Source: Oxalobacteraceae bacterium UBA6018
Lineage (GTDB): Bacteria > Pseudomonadota > Gammaproteobacteria > Burkholderiales > Burkholderiaceae_D
Direction: 5' to 3'
Assembly (NCBI GenBank): GCA_002428015.1
Contig: DIZW01000121.1
Location: 1 to 10,773, forward strand
Length of the DNA: 10,773 nucleotides
The position numbers and the translations under genes are program-made. This document shows positions 1 through 6,163 of the stretch, piece after piece. The notes under the pieces are model-generated. The model saw only the letters and a list, made by a program, of their open reading frames with translations, was not told the origin of the DNA and made no database searches. Position 1 is the first letter of the stretch. Each line of letters starts with the position of its first letter.

Positions 1-79
1 GGCTATGGCGAGCATTTGCAACGCCGAGTGGGCACTTTTTGGTGTGATGAGCGGGCATGATCGACATACTCTCAAGCTC
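1..79. other. Region downstream of lapB, no gene identified
   Basis: The 79 bases between the lapB stop and the window edge contain no gene I can recognise. On the minus strand an ATG at 45-47 opens a frame that stays open to the edge (starting MSIMPAHHTKK), about 35 nt after the lapB stop and with only a poor purine-rich stretch (GAGAG) upstream. It could be the start of the next gene of the lap cluster or a chance frame; 22 codons are too few to tell. It does not look like the start of ugd, hldE or pyrF, which follow lapB in some proteobacteria. Confidence 0.3.
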
Positions 80-1255
80 TCAGTTCATGACGTTGAGTTC
101 TTCGGTGCGGCGCGGCGGGTAGGTCTCCCAGCGGCTGCAGCCGGGGCACTGCCAATAGAACTGGCGCGCCTTGAAGCCGCAATGGCTGCACTGGTAGCGC
201 GCCAGCTTCTGGGTGTAGCCGTGCACCAGGTTCTTCACCATCGACAGCTCGGCCCAGATGTTGGCCGGCGCGTCCATCAGGCGCGCCTCGAGCAGCTTGT
301 CGAGGGCCAGCAGGGTCGGATTGCGGCGCAGTTCGTCCAGCACCATCTGCTTGGCCGCGTCCACGCCATCGAGGTCGATCACGGCCTTGAACACCACTTC
401 GATCAGGTCGATCGAGGAGGCCTCGGCCAGGTAGGAGCGCAGCAGGTTGATGCCTTCCTGGGGGCGCCCGACCTTGCGGTAGCCGTCCATGATGCGCTGG
501 GCCACCAGGGCCACGTGCGGCACGCTTTGCTGCTCGACCCGGCGCCAGGTCACCAGCGCCGCTTCGACGTCGCCGGCGGCGACCTGGGCGTCCCCGGTGA
601 GCAGGGTGGCGCGCACGTTCTTGCGGTCGGCGTGCAGGGCCTTGTCGAGCAGCGCCAGGGCGTCGGCCGGCTGCAGGTGCACCAGCGCGTCCTGCGCCAG
701 CTCGCAGTAGAACTGGGCGATCTCCTTCTGGCGCGCGCCGGCGCCGGACTCCTGCAGGCCGACCGCGGCCTCGATCGCGCGCGTCCATTCCTTCTCGCGC
801 TGGTAGATCTCGAGCAGGGCGCGGCGCGCCTGCACGCTGTAGGTGGTGTCGACCAGGCCGTTGAAGGTCTCCTCGGCGCGGTCCAGCAGGCCGGCCTTGA
901 GGTAGTCCATGCCCAGCTCGTACTGGGCGTGGCCCTGCTGGTCCTGGGGCAGGTCGGGGCGCGCCAGCAGGTTCTGGTGCACGCGGATGGCGCGCTCGAT
1001 CTCGCCGCGGCGGCGGAACAGGTTGCCGAGCGCAAAATGCAGGTCGGCCGTTTCCGGGTCCAGCTTGACGATCTCGATGAAGGCATCGATGGCCTTGTCG
1101 GGCTGGTCGTTGAGCAGGAAGTTGAGCCCCTTGAAGTAGCCGCGCGGCAAGGTGCGCGACTCGGACACGAGCTGCTTGATATCGACGCGCGCGGCCAGCC
1201 AGCCCAGCGCGAAGAACAATGGGATGCCTAACAACATCCAGATTTCAAATTCCAT
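80..1255 (-). CDS. lapB: LapB (YciM), LPS assembly regulatory protein, TPR and rubredoxin-type metal-binding protein
   Basis: Encodes 391 aa. Residues 3-22 form one N-terminal membrane anchor (WMLLGIPLFFALGWLAA), followed by a long helical tetratricopeptide region (about 35-345, with TPR-like units such as ALGNLFRRRGEIERAI at 75-90 and YELGMDYLKAGLLDRAEETF at 112-131). The C-terminus is a rubredoxin-like zinc/iron knuckle with C356-x2-C359 and C370-x2-C373. This is the full LapB/YciM architecture and about the usual length (E. coli 389 aa). In E. coli LapB sits on the cytoplasmic face of the inner membrane and, with FtsH, promotes turnover of LpxC, so limiting LPS synthesis; the same role is inferred here. 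It follows lapA by 32 bp, so the two are probably one transcript. The ATG at 1255 is chosen because it gives the membrane anchor at once and has a partial Shine-Dalgarno (AAGAAG) about 6 nt upstream. Confidence 0.95.
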   Translation of the reverse strand: MEFEIWMLLGIPLFFALGWLAARVDIKQLVSESRTLPRGYFKGLNFLLNDQPDKAIDAFIEIVKLDPETADLHFALGNLFRRRGEIERAIRVHQNLLARPDLPQDQQGHAQYELGMDYLKAGLLDRAEETFNGLVDTTYSVQARRALLEIYQREKEWTRAIEAAVGLQESGAGARQKEIAQFYCELAQDALVHLQPADALALLDKALHADRKNVRATLLTGDAQVAAGDVEAALVTWRRVEQQSVPHVALVAQRIMDGYRKVGRPQEGINLLRSYLAEASSIDLIEVVFKAVIDLDGVDAAKQMVLDELRRNPTLLALDKLLEARLMDAPANIWAELSMVKNLVHGYTQKLARYQCSHCGFKARQFYWQCPGCSRWETYPPRRTEELNVMN

Positions 1256-1287
1256 GCGGTTCTTCTTGTTGTGTGATCGAGGACGGC

Positions 1288-1593
1288 TTACTGCTGGGTG
1301 TTGACGCTGTCCGGCTGGGGCGGCGTGCCGGCCCCGCGCGCGACGCTTTGCAGCGCCTCGATGGCGGTGCGGTGCTTGCTGCGCTCGCGCCGGTGGCGGA
1401 ACACGGTCGGCGTGACGGCCAGGATGCCCAGCGCGGCGCCGGTGACGAAGAACGCCAGCAGCATCAGCACGAGCGGGCCGCGCAATTCATAGTTCAGGAA
1501 AAAATGCAGGTCGACTTCCTGGGTATTTTTCAGCGCGAAGCCGAAAAACAGGACGAACAGGATAATGCCAACGATGGTGGAGACGAATTTCAT
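1288..1593 (-). CDS. lapA: LapA family inner-membrane protein (DUF1049)
   Basis: Encodes 101 aa with two hydrophobic segments, about residues 4-21 (VSTIVGIILFVLFFGFAL) and 40-61 (PLVLMLLAFFVTGAALGILAV). They are joined by a short periplasmic loop containing the family pattern NTQEVDLHFFLNYELRGPL. A basic cytoplasmic tail follows (RHRRERSKHR at 66-75), with a polar end. This is the LapA/YciS architecture. LapA is the small membrane partner of LapB in LPS assembly control; its exact biochemical role is not settled. It lies directly upstream of lapB (32 bp) and downstream of the ihfB terminator, so the lapAB pair probably has its own promoter. No good Shine-Dalgarno precedes the ATG at 1593. That start still gives the typical family length and N-terminus. 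Confidence 0.92.
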   Translation of the reverse strand: MKFVSTIVGIILFVLFFGFALKNTQEVDLHFFLNYELRGPLVLMLLAFFVTGAALGILAVTPTVFRHRRERSKHRTAIEALQSVARGAGTPPQPDSVNTQQ

Positions 1594-1629
1594 CTGCTTG
1601 GGCCAGTCTGAAAGTGACGCGAGTCTGGC

Positions 1630-1658
1630 ATCTTACACCATATGAAAACGATAGAAAA
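1630..1658 (-). promoter_or_regulatory. Candidate weak promoter for lapA-lapB
   Basis: The spacer between the ihfB terminator and lapA (1594-1698) contains an AT-rich island at about 1631-1660 in otherwise GC-rich DNA. On the minus strand it offers a -10-like TAAGAT (1630-1635, 4 of 6 consensus bases) with a poor -35-like TTTTCT (1653-1658) 17 bp upstream. A promoter is expected here because a strong terminator separates lapA from ihfB, but the hexamers themselves are weak. The position is an inference from context and composition. Confidence 0.27.
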
Positions 1659-1698
1659 ATCGGGCTGTGGCCGCCAGTGCGCGCGGCGAACACGGACG

Positions 1699-1725
1699 AA
1701 AAAAAACGGCATCCGAAGATGCCGT
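1699..1725 (-). terminator. Intrinsic terminator after ihfB
   Basis: Read on the minus strand this is ACGGCATC-TTCG-GATGCCGT followed at once by T's: a perfect 8-bp stem (1706-1713 with 1718-1725), a UUCG tetraloop and a run of eight T's (1699-1706) that overlaps the last stem base. The stem begins 24 nt after the ihfB stop. It is a textbook Rho-independent terminator, oriented to end transcription from rpsA-ihfB. No matching T-run is found on the other side, so it is unidirectional. Confidence 0.95.
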
Positions 1726-1749
1726 CCCTGTGCGTCGCAAGACGACTTG

Positions 1750-2055
1750 TCAGTCTTCGATGATCGGCTGCCCGACCATCGCGTCGACCCGCTCGCGCAA
1801 CTGCTTGCCCGGCTTGAAGTGGGGCACCCGCTTTTCAGGCACCATCACCTTGTCGCCCGACTTCGGATTGCGGCCGATGCGTGGTGGACGGCTGTTGAGC
1901 GAAAAACTGCCAAAACCGCGGATCTCGATGCGCTGACCGGTCGCCAGGGCGTTGGTCATGGCATCGAGGATGGTCTTGACGGCGTACTCCGCATCCTTGG
2001 CAACCAGCTGAGAATAACGCTCAGCGAGGCGGCTGATCAGCTCGGACTTCGTCAT
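1750..2055 (-). CDS. ihfB: Integration host factor subunit beta
   Basis: Encodes 101 aa of the HU/IHF fold over its whole length. The DNA-arm region carries RGFGSF (46-51), then SRPPRIGRNPKSGDKV with the intercalating proline at P64. The C-terminal VPHFKPGKQLRERV (77-90) is characteristic of IHF-beta rather than HU. IHF binds specific sites as an alpha-beta heterodimer and bends DNA sharply in recombination, replication and transcription control. The partner ihfA is not in the window. It starts 20 bp after rpsA and is followed by an intrinsic terminator, the classic rpsA-ihfB arrangement, so it is probably transcribed from rpsA. The Shine-Dalgarno is weak (GGAA about 10 nt upstream), which suggests modest translation or coupling to rpsA. 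The ATG start gives the standard MTKSELI N-terminus. Confidence 0.97.
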   Translation of the reverse strand: MTKSELISRLAERYSQLVAKDAEYAVKTILDAMTNALATGQRIEIRGFGSFSLNSRPPRIGRNPKSGDKVMVPEKRVPHFKPGKQLRERVDAMVGQPIIED

Positions 2056-2075
2056 CTGATGCGATTCCGCGCTTC

Positions 2076-3788
2076 TTAGTTCTTGTTATCGAACTTGGCT
2101 TTCAACAGCGCGCCCAGGCTGGTGGTGCCCGATGCTGCGTTGTTGTCGGCGGTAGCGGACAGCTTCTGCATCGCTTCCTGGGTCTCAGCGCTATCTTTCG
2201 CCTTGATCGACAGCTGGATGCTGCGAGCCTTGCGGTCGATGTTGATGACCAGGGCTTCAACGCTGTCGCCGACCTTGAGGTGGGTGCCAGCATCTTCAAC
2301 GCGGTCACGCGAGATTTCGGACGCGCGCAGGTAGCCTTCAACTTCCTCGGACAGCTGGATGACAGCGCCCTTCGGCTCGACCGACTTGACCGTACCCGTT
2401 ACCAGGGAGCCTTTGTCGTTCATTGCCGCGAAGTTGTTGAATGGGTCGCCTTCGAGCTGCTTGACGCCCAGGGAAACACGCTCGCGCTCGACGTCGATCG
2501 CCAGCACGATGGCTTCCAGTTCGTCGCCCTTCTTGAAACGGCGCACAGCTTCTTCGCCGGTTTCGGTCCAGGACAGGTCGGACAGGTGCACCAGGCCGTC
2601 GATGTTGCCGGCCAGGCCGATGAACACGCCGAAGTCGGTGATCGATTTGATCGCGCCCTTGACCTTGTCGCCCTTCTTGTGGGTAACGCCGAAGTCATCC
2701 CATGGATTCGCTTTGCACTGCTTCATGCCCAGCGAAATACGGCGACGCTCTTCGTCGATCTCCAGAACCATCACTTCAACTTCGTCGCCCAGCTGGACAA
2801 CCTTGTTAGGAGCGACGTTCTTGTTGGTCCAGTCCATCTCGGACACGTGCACCAGGCCTTCGATGCCCTGCTCGACTTCCACGAACGCGCCGTAGTCGGT
2901 GAGGTTGGTGACCTTGCCGAACAGACGGGTGCCTTGTGGGTAACGACGGGACAGACCGGTCCAAGGATCGTCGCCCAGCTGCTTCACGCCCAGGGAAACA
3001 CGGTTCTTTTCCTGATCGTACTTCAGCACTTTGGCGGTGATTTCCTGGCCAACGGTCAGCACTTCCGATGGGTGACGCACACGACGCCATGCCAGGTCGG
3101 TGATGTGCAGCAGGCCGTCGATGCCACCCAGATCCACGAACGCGCCGTAGTCGGTGATGTTCTTGACGATGCCGGTGACGACGGTGCCTTCTTTCAGGGT
3201 TTCCATCAGCTTCTGGCGCTCTTCGCCCATCGATGCTTCGATGACGGCGCGGCGCGACAGCACGACATTGTTACGCTTGCGGTCGAGCTTGATGACCTTG
3301 AATTCCAGGGTCTTGCCTTCGAACGGGGTGGTGTCCTTGACAGGACGGGTGTCGACCAGCGAACCCGGCAGGAACGCGCGGATGCCGTTGGTCAGCACGG
3401 TCAGGCCGCCCTTGACTTTGCCATTGACGGTACCGACGACGATCTCGCCCGATTCCATGGCTTTTTCCAGTGCCAGCCACGACGCCAGGCGCTTAGCCTT
3501 GTCGCGCGACAGGATGGTGTCGCCGAAGCCGTTTTCCAGCGACTCAATCGCTACGGAAACGAAATCGCCGACTTGAACTTCCAGTTCGCCCTGGTCGTTC
3601 TTGAATTCTTCGATGGGGATGAAGGCTTCGGATTTGAGGCCAGCGTTCACGATCACGAAATTGTGGTCGAGGCGCACGACTTCAGCGGAAATGACTTCGC
3701 CGGAGCGCATATCTTGACGCGACAACGACTCTTCGAAGAGCGCTGCGAAACTTTCCATACCGGTTGCTTCAGTTGTTGCTGTAGACAT
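2076..3788 (-). CDS. rpsA: 30S ribosomal protein S1
   Basis: Encodes 570 aa with six S1/OB-fold RNA-binding repeats at roughly 30-96, 114-180, 200-268, 285-355, 372-442 and 459-528. Repeats 3-5 show the conserved DYGAFV/DFGVFI, GLxHxSD-like and RISLGxKQ motifs. S1 binds mRNA leaders on the 30S subunit and is needed to initiate on mRNAs with weak Shine-Dalgarno sequences. The length and the C-terminal SLGALLKAKFDNKN tail match betaproteobacterial S1; E. coli S1 is 557 aa. The ATG at 3788 adds ten residues (MSTATTEATG) before M11, which aligns with the E. coli start. I keep the longer form because that extension recurs in Burkholderiales S1 as I remember them, but M11 (3758) remains possible, as neither has a Shine-Dalgarno. 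rpsA lies between cmk (144 bp upstream) and ihfB (20 bp downstream). Autogenous control by S1 is likely, as in E. coli. Confidence 0.98.
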   Translation of the reverse strand: MSTATTEATGMESFAALFEESLSRQDMRSGEVISAEVVRLDHNFVIVNAGLKSEAFIPIEEFKNDQGELEVQVGDFVSVAIESLENGFGDTILSRDKAKRLASWLALEKAMESGEIVVGTVNGKVKGGLTVLTNGIRAFLPGSLVDTRPVKDTTPFEGKTLEFKVIKLDRKRNNVVLSRRAVIEASMGEERQKLMETLKEGTVVTGIVKNITDYGAFVDLGGIDGLLHITDLAWRRVRHPSEVLTVGQEITAKVLKYDQEKNRVSLGVKQLGDDPWTGLSRRYPQGTRLFGKVTNLTDYGAFVEVEQGIEGLVHVSEMDWTNKNVAPNKVVQLGDEVEVMVLEIDEERRRISLGMKQCKANPWDDFGVTHKKGDKVKGAIKSITDFGVFIGLAGNIDGLVHLSDLSWTETGEEAVRRFKKGDELEAIVLAIDVERERVSLGVKQLEGDPFNNFAAMNDKGSLVTGTVKSVEPKGAVIQLSEEVEGYLRASEISRDRVEDAGTHLKVGDSVEALVINIDRKARSIQLSIKAKDSAETQEAMQKLSATADNNAASGTTSLGALLKAKFDNKN

Positions 3789-3932
3789 AGGATTTACACT
3801 TGTTAGCCAGCAGAGTTCGCACGATGCGACTTAAACTGGGTTAGGTTAATACAACACCATGCCCCGGCACGATTGCCGCGGCCTGGCACCTGTTGCGACT
3901 GCTTTTTACTGCTGCCCTGCTCTTACTTGTTT
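3789..3932 (-). promoter_or_regulatory. rpsA leader without Shine-Dalgarno, probable autogenous control region
   Basis: These 144 bases between the cmk stop and the rpsA ATG hold no good AGGAGG-like element; the bases just before the ATG read TGTAAATCCT. On the minus strand the cmk-proximal part is A-rich, with AGTAAAAA twice (3930-3937 and 3903-3910). The distal part can form small hairpins: CGGCA-ATCG-TGCCG near 3865-3879 and TCGCA-TCG-TGCGA at 3817-3829, the latter flanked by CCAG/CTGG (3807-3810, 3836-3839). In E. coli the rpsA initiation region likewise lacks a Shine-Dalgarno, folds into hairpins and is repressed by free S1. The same control is inferred here by analogy. I could not pick out a convincing promoter in it. 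Confidence 0.5.
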
Positions 3933-4598
3933 TTACTTGCTCTGCGCATACAGCCTGAGCACCTCGTCGATGGCCTGCTCGGCCGTCATATTGGAGGTGT
4001 CGAGTAGAAACGCGCCTTCGGCCGGCACCAGGGGGGCGATGGCGCGCTGGGTGTCGCGCTCGTCGCGGGCCTGCAAATCCGCTAGAAGGTCTTCCATGTT
4101 AGCAGAAAACCCCTTGTCAATCAATTGCTTATATCGGCGTTGCGCGCGTGCCTCAACGCTGGCCGTGAGAAACACTTTGAGCTGGGCGTGGGGAAAGATC
4201 ACGGTACCCATGTCGCGCCCGTCGGCGACGAGGCCCGGCGCCTTGCGAAAGCCCAGCTGCAGGCCAAACAAGGCCTGGCGCACGGACGGCAGCACGGCGA
4301 TCCTGGAGGCGAGGTTGCCGACCTCCTCGGCGCGGATGGCCTGGGTAACGTTTTCATTGGCCAGCAGGATTTCACCGCCCACGAAGCTGGCCGGCAGGTG
4401 CTCGGCCAGCTTGGCCAGCGCATGCTCGTCGTTGAGCGCGGTGGCGCGGCGCTGGGCCATCAGCGCGGTCAGGCGGTACAGCGCGCCCGAGTCGAGGTAA
4501 TGGAAACCCAGGCGGTCGGCCACCTTGTGCGCGACGGTGCCCTTGCCGGACGCGGTGGGGCCATCGATGGCGATGACGGAGATGGGTAAGTTTGGCAT
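3933..4598 (-). CDS. cmk: Cytidylate kinase
   Basis: Encodes 221 aa of the NMP kinase family, close to the E. coli length of 227. The P-loop GPTASGKGT lies at 13-21, the CMP-binding LDSGALYR at 35-42, the conserved VADGRDMGTVIFP at 124-136 and the arginine-rich lid at about 151-156 (RAQRRY). The enzyme transfers phosphate from ATP to CMP and dCMP in the cytosol, recycling nucleotides for CTP/dCTP synthesis. It sits between aroA and rpsA, as in many proteobacteria (aroA-cmk-rpsA-ihfB). The ATG at 4598 has AGGA 10 nt upstream, but that AGGA is part of an inverted repeat in the 121-bp spacer and could be hidden by folding. The ending DEVLRLYAQSK is normal for the family, and nothing suggests truncation. 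Confidence 0.97.
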   Translation of the reverse strand: MPNLPISVIAIDGPTASGKGTVAHKVADRLGFHYLDSGALYRLTALMAQRRATALNDEHALAKLAEHLPASFVGGEILLANENVTQAIRAEEVGNLASRIAVLPSVRQALFGLQLGFRKAPGLVADGRDMGTVIFPHAQLKVFLTASVEARAQRRYKQLIDKGFSANMEDLLADLQARDERDTQRAIAPLVPAEGAFLLDTSNMTAEQAIDEVLRLYAQSK

Positions 4599-4604
4599 AA
4601 GCGT

Positions 4605-4641
4605 CCGTTCCTGCCGCCGCGCCCGACAGTGGCGGGAACGG
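4605..4641 (-). promoter_or_regulatory. Hairpin covering the cmk ribosome-binding site
   Basis: On the minus strand CCGTTCC (4635-4641) pairs perfectly with GGAACGG (4605-4611). After one mismatch it continues for three more pairs (GCC with GGC), leaving a loop of about 15 nt. The second arm contains most of the cmk Shine-Dalgarno AGGA (4609-4612), so the folded form would block initiation at the ATG at 4598. Sequestration is inferred from the pairing alone. Confidence 0.45.
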
Positions 4642-4658
4642 CGATGAGTGTCACCTGC

Positions 4659-4683
4659 GCCGCTTCCCGCTGCGGGAAGCGGC
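4659..4683 (-). repeat. Perfect 12-bp inverted repeat in the aroA-cmk spacer
   Basis: GCCGCTTCCCGC (4659-4670) and GCGGGAAGCGGC (4672-4683) are perfect complements around a single T, giving a very stable GC-rich hairpin in aroA-cmk mRNA. The bases that follow on the minus strand are GCAGGTGA, with no U-run, so this is not a standard intrinsic terminator. It may protect the aroA 3' end, pause polymerase or mark a processing point. Confidence 0.7.
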
Positions 4684-4685
4684 AG

Positions 4686-4710
4686 CCCGCGCGCAAAACG
4701 GCGCGGCGGG
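4686..4710 (-). repeat. Second imperfect hairpin just downstream of aroA
   Basis: CCCGC-GCGC (4686-4694) can pair with GCGC-G-GCGGG (4701-4710) around the loop AAAACG with one bulged base. It lies 9 bp after the aroA stop and immediately before the perfect 12-bp inverted repeat, so the two hairpins are stacked head to tail. No U-run follows. Function is unknown. Confidence 0.5.
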
Positions 4711-4719
4711 TGACGTAGA

Positions 4720-6051
4720 TTAAAACAGTTCCTTGTGCGCGATCCCGGCGAACGCTTCGAAGAAGTCGGGGAAGGTCTTGGCCACGCACTTGGGATCGTT
4801 GATGCGCATGGCGTTGCCGCGGCGCGCCTTGCCGTCCAGGGTGGCCAGGGCGAAGCACATGGCCATGCGGTGGTCGTCGTAGGTGTCGATGGTGGCCGCG
4901 GCGATCTGCGCCGGCGGGGTCACCGAAATATAGTCCGGCCCCTCCTCCACCGTGGCGCCGAGCTTGCGCAGCTCGGTGGCCATGGCGGCCAGGCGGTCGG
5001 TCTCCTTGACGCGCCAGCTGGCGATATTGCGCAGCGTGCTGGTGCCGTCGGCGTAGAGCGCGGCCACCGCGATCGTCATGGCGGCGTCGGGGATGTGGTT
5101 GAAGTCGGCGTCGATGGCCTTGAGCACGCCGTCGGCGCTGGCCTCGATCCAGTTGTCGCCGCGGGTGATGGTCGCGCCCATCAGCTCGAGCGCCTCGGCG
5201 AAGCGCACGTCGCCCTGGATGCTGTCGCGCCCCACCCCCTCGACCCGCACTGGACCGCCGCTGATGGCGCCGGCGGCCAGGAAGTAGGAGGCCGAGGAAG
5301 CGTCGCCCTCGACGTGGATGGTGCCCGGGCTGGTGTACTTCTGGCCCGGCTGCACGGTGAACGAGGCCCAGCCGTCCTGCTCGACCTGCACGCCGAAGCG
5401 GCGCATCAGGTTCAGGGTGATCTCGATGTAGGGCTTGGAGATCAGCTCGCCCACCACCTCGATGGTGACCGGGTGGGTCTTGGCCATCAGCGGCGCGGCC
5501 ATCAGCACGGCGGTCAGGAACTGGCTGGAGACGTTGCCGCGCACCGACAGGCGGTCGGCGTGGATGTGGCCGCGGCGGATGCGCAGCGGCGGAAAGCCCT
5601 GCACGCCGGTGTATTCGATCTGGGCGCCGATGGCGTTGAGGGCGTCGACCAGGTCGCCGATCGGGCGCTCGTGCATGCGCGAGACGCCGTGCAGGGTGTA
5701 GTCGCCGCCGATCACGGCCAGGGCCGCCGTCAGCGGACGGATCGCGGTGCCCGCGTTCCCCATGAACAGGTCGGCCTCGTGCACCGGCAGCGCGCCGCCG
5801 CCGCCATGCACCAGGTGGGTGCGCTCGTCCACCTCCTCCCACTTGATGCCCAGCGAGCGCAGCGCGCCCAGCATGACCAGGGTGTCGTCGGAGGCCAGCA
5901 GGTCCACGATGCGGGTGCTGCCTTCGCACAGGGCGGCCAGCAGCAGGGTGCGGTTGGAAATGCTCTTCGAGCCGGGCAGGCGCACGGTGCCCGCGGCGTG
6001 CAGGACCGGCTGGAGATCGATGTGATGCGGATAGTGCTTCTGCTGCGACAT
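4720..6051 (-). CDS. aroA: 3-phosphoshikimate 1-carboxyvinyltransferase (EPSP synthase)
   Basis: Encodes 443 aa of the two-domain EPSP synthase fold. The enzyme joins shikimate-3-phosphate and phosphoenolpyruvate to give EPSP in the cytosolic shikimate pathway, one step before chorismate. Visible motifs are LPGSKSISNR (25-34, catalytic lysine K29), GNAGTAIRPL (98-107), PDAAMTIA with D322, RVKETDRL with E350, and YDDHRMAM (391-398). G101, T102 and P106 match G96, T97 and P101 of E. coli AroA, so this is a class I, normally glyphosate-sensitive type. The ATG at 6051 has AAGGA 7 nt upstream; no ATG, GTG or TTG lies further upstream in frame within the spacer. It is preceded by tyrA across a repeat-filled spacer. 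In Pseudomonas-type gammaproteobacteria tyrA and aroA are fused; here they are separate genes. Confidence 0.98.
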   Translation of the reverse strand: MSQQKHYPHHIDLQPVLHAAGTVRLPGSKSISNRTLLLAALCEGSTRIVDLLASDDTLVMLGALRSLGIKWEEVDERTHLVHGGGGALPVHEADLFMGNAGTAIRPLTAALAVIGGDYTLHGVSRMHERPIGDLVDALNAIGAQIEYTGVQGFPPLRIRRGHIHADRLSVRGNVSSQFLTAVLMAAPLMAKTHPVTIEVVGELISKPYIEITLNLMRRFGVQVEQDGWASFTVQPGQKYTSPGTIHVEGDASSASYFLAAGAISGGPVRVEGVGRDSIQGDVRFAEALELMGATITRGDNWIEASADGVLKAIDADFNHIPDAAMTIAVAALYADGTSTLRNIASWRVKETDRLAAMATELRKLGATVEEGPDYISVTPPAQIAAATIDTYDDHRMAMCFALATLDGKARRGNAMRINDPKCVAKTFPDFFEAFAGIAHKELF

Positions 6052-6074
6052 ACGGTTTTCCTTGGTGCTCGTGG

Positions 6075-6135
6075 TTGCTCGACGTGTTGCTCGACGTGTT
6101 GCTCGACGTGTTGCTCGACGTGGTTGCTCGACGTG
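6075..6135 (-). repeat. 12-bp tandem repeat (minisatellite) between tyrA and aroA
   Basis: On the minus strand CACGTCGAGCAA occurs five times without mismatch: 6124-6135, 6111-6122, 6099-6110, 6087-6098 and 6075-6086. The last four are exactly contiguous; a single extra C (6123) separates the first from the second. Decayed units flank the array: AGTATCGAACAA at about 6137-6148 (7 of 12 bases matching) and a CACGAGCACCAA-like unit at about 6062-6073, which runs into the aroA Shine-Dalgarno. The array fills over half of the 112-bp spacer. Identical copies point to recent replication slippage, so copy number may vary between strains. Units of 12 bp keep any reading frame; the extra C does not. 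Confidence 0.93.
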
Positions 6136-6163
6136 ATTGTTCGATACTGCGTGGGCCTGGTAT

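Noticed and set aside
20..42. Small GC stem followed by TTTTT on the plus strand, resembling a terminator
   Set aside because: The stem is only about 3 bp and there is no plus-strand gene for it to terminate.
3789..3932. Sigma-70 promoter for rpsA near TTGTATTAACC
   Set aside because: No pair of -35 and -10 hexamers at 16-18 bp spacing reached a convincing match, so no promoter is called.
4659..4683. Intrinsic terminator between aroA and cmk
   Set aside because: The stem is excellent but no U-tract follows on the minus strand (or T-run on the plus strand), so it is reported as an inverted repeat only.
4720..6051. Possible glyphosate-tolerant EPSP synthase
   Set aside because: The residues equivalent to E. 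coli G96, T97 and P101 are unchanged, so the sequence looks like an ordinary class I enzyme.
6062..6148. Possible CRISPR-like array
   Set aside because: Units are 12 bp and contiguous, with no unique spacers; it is a simple tandem repeat.
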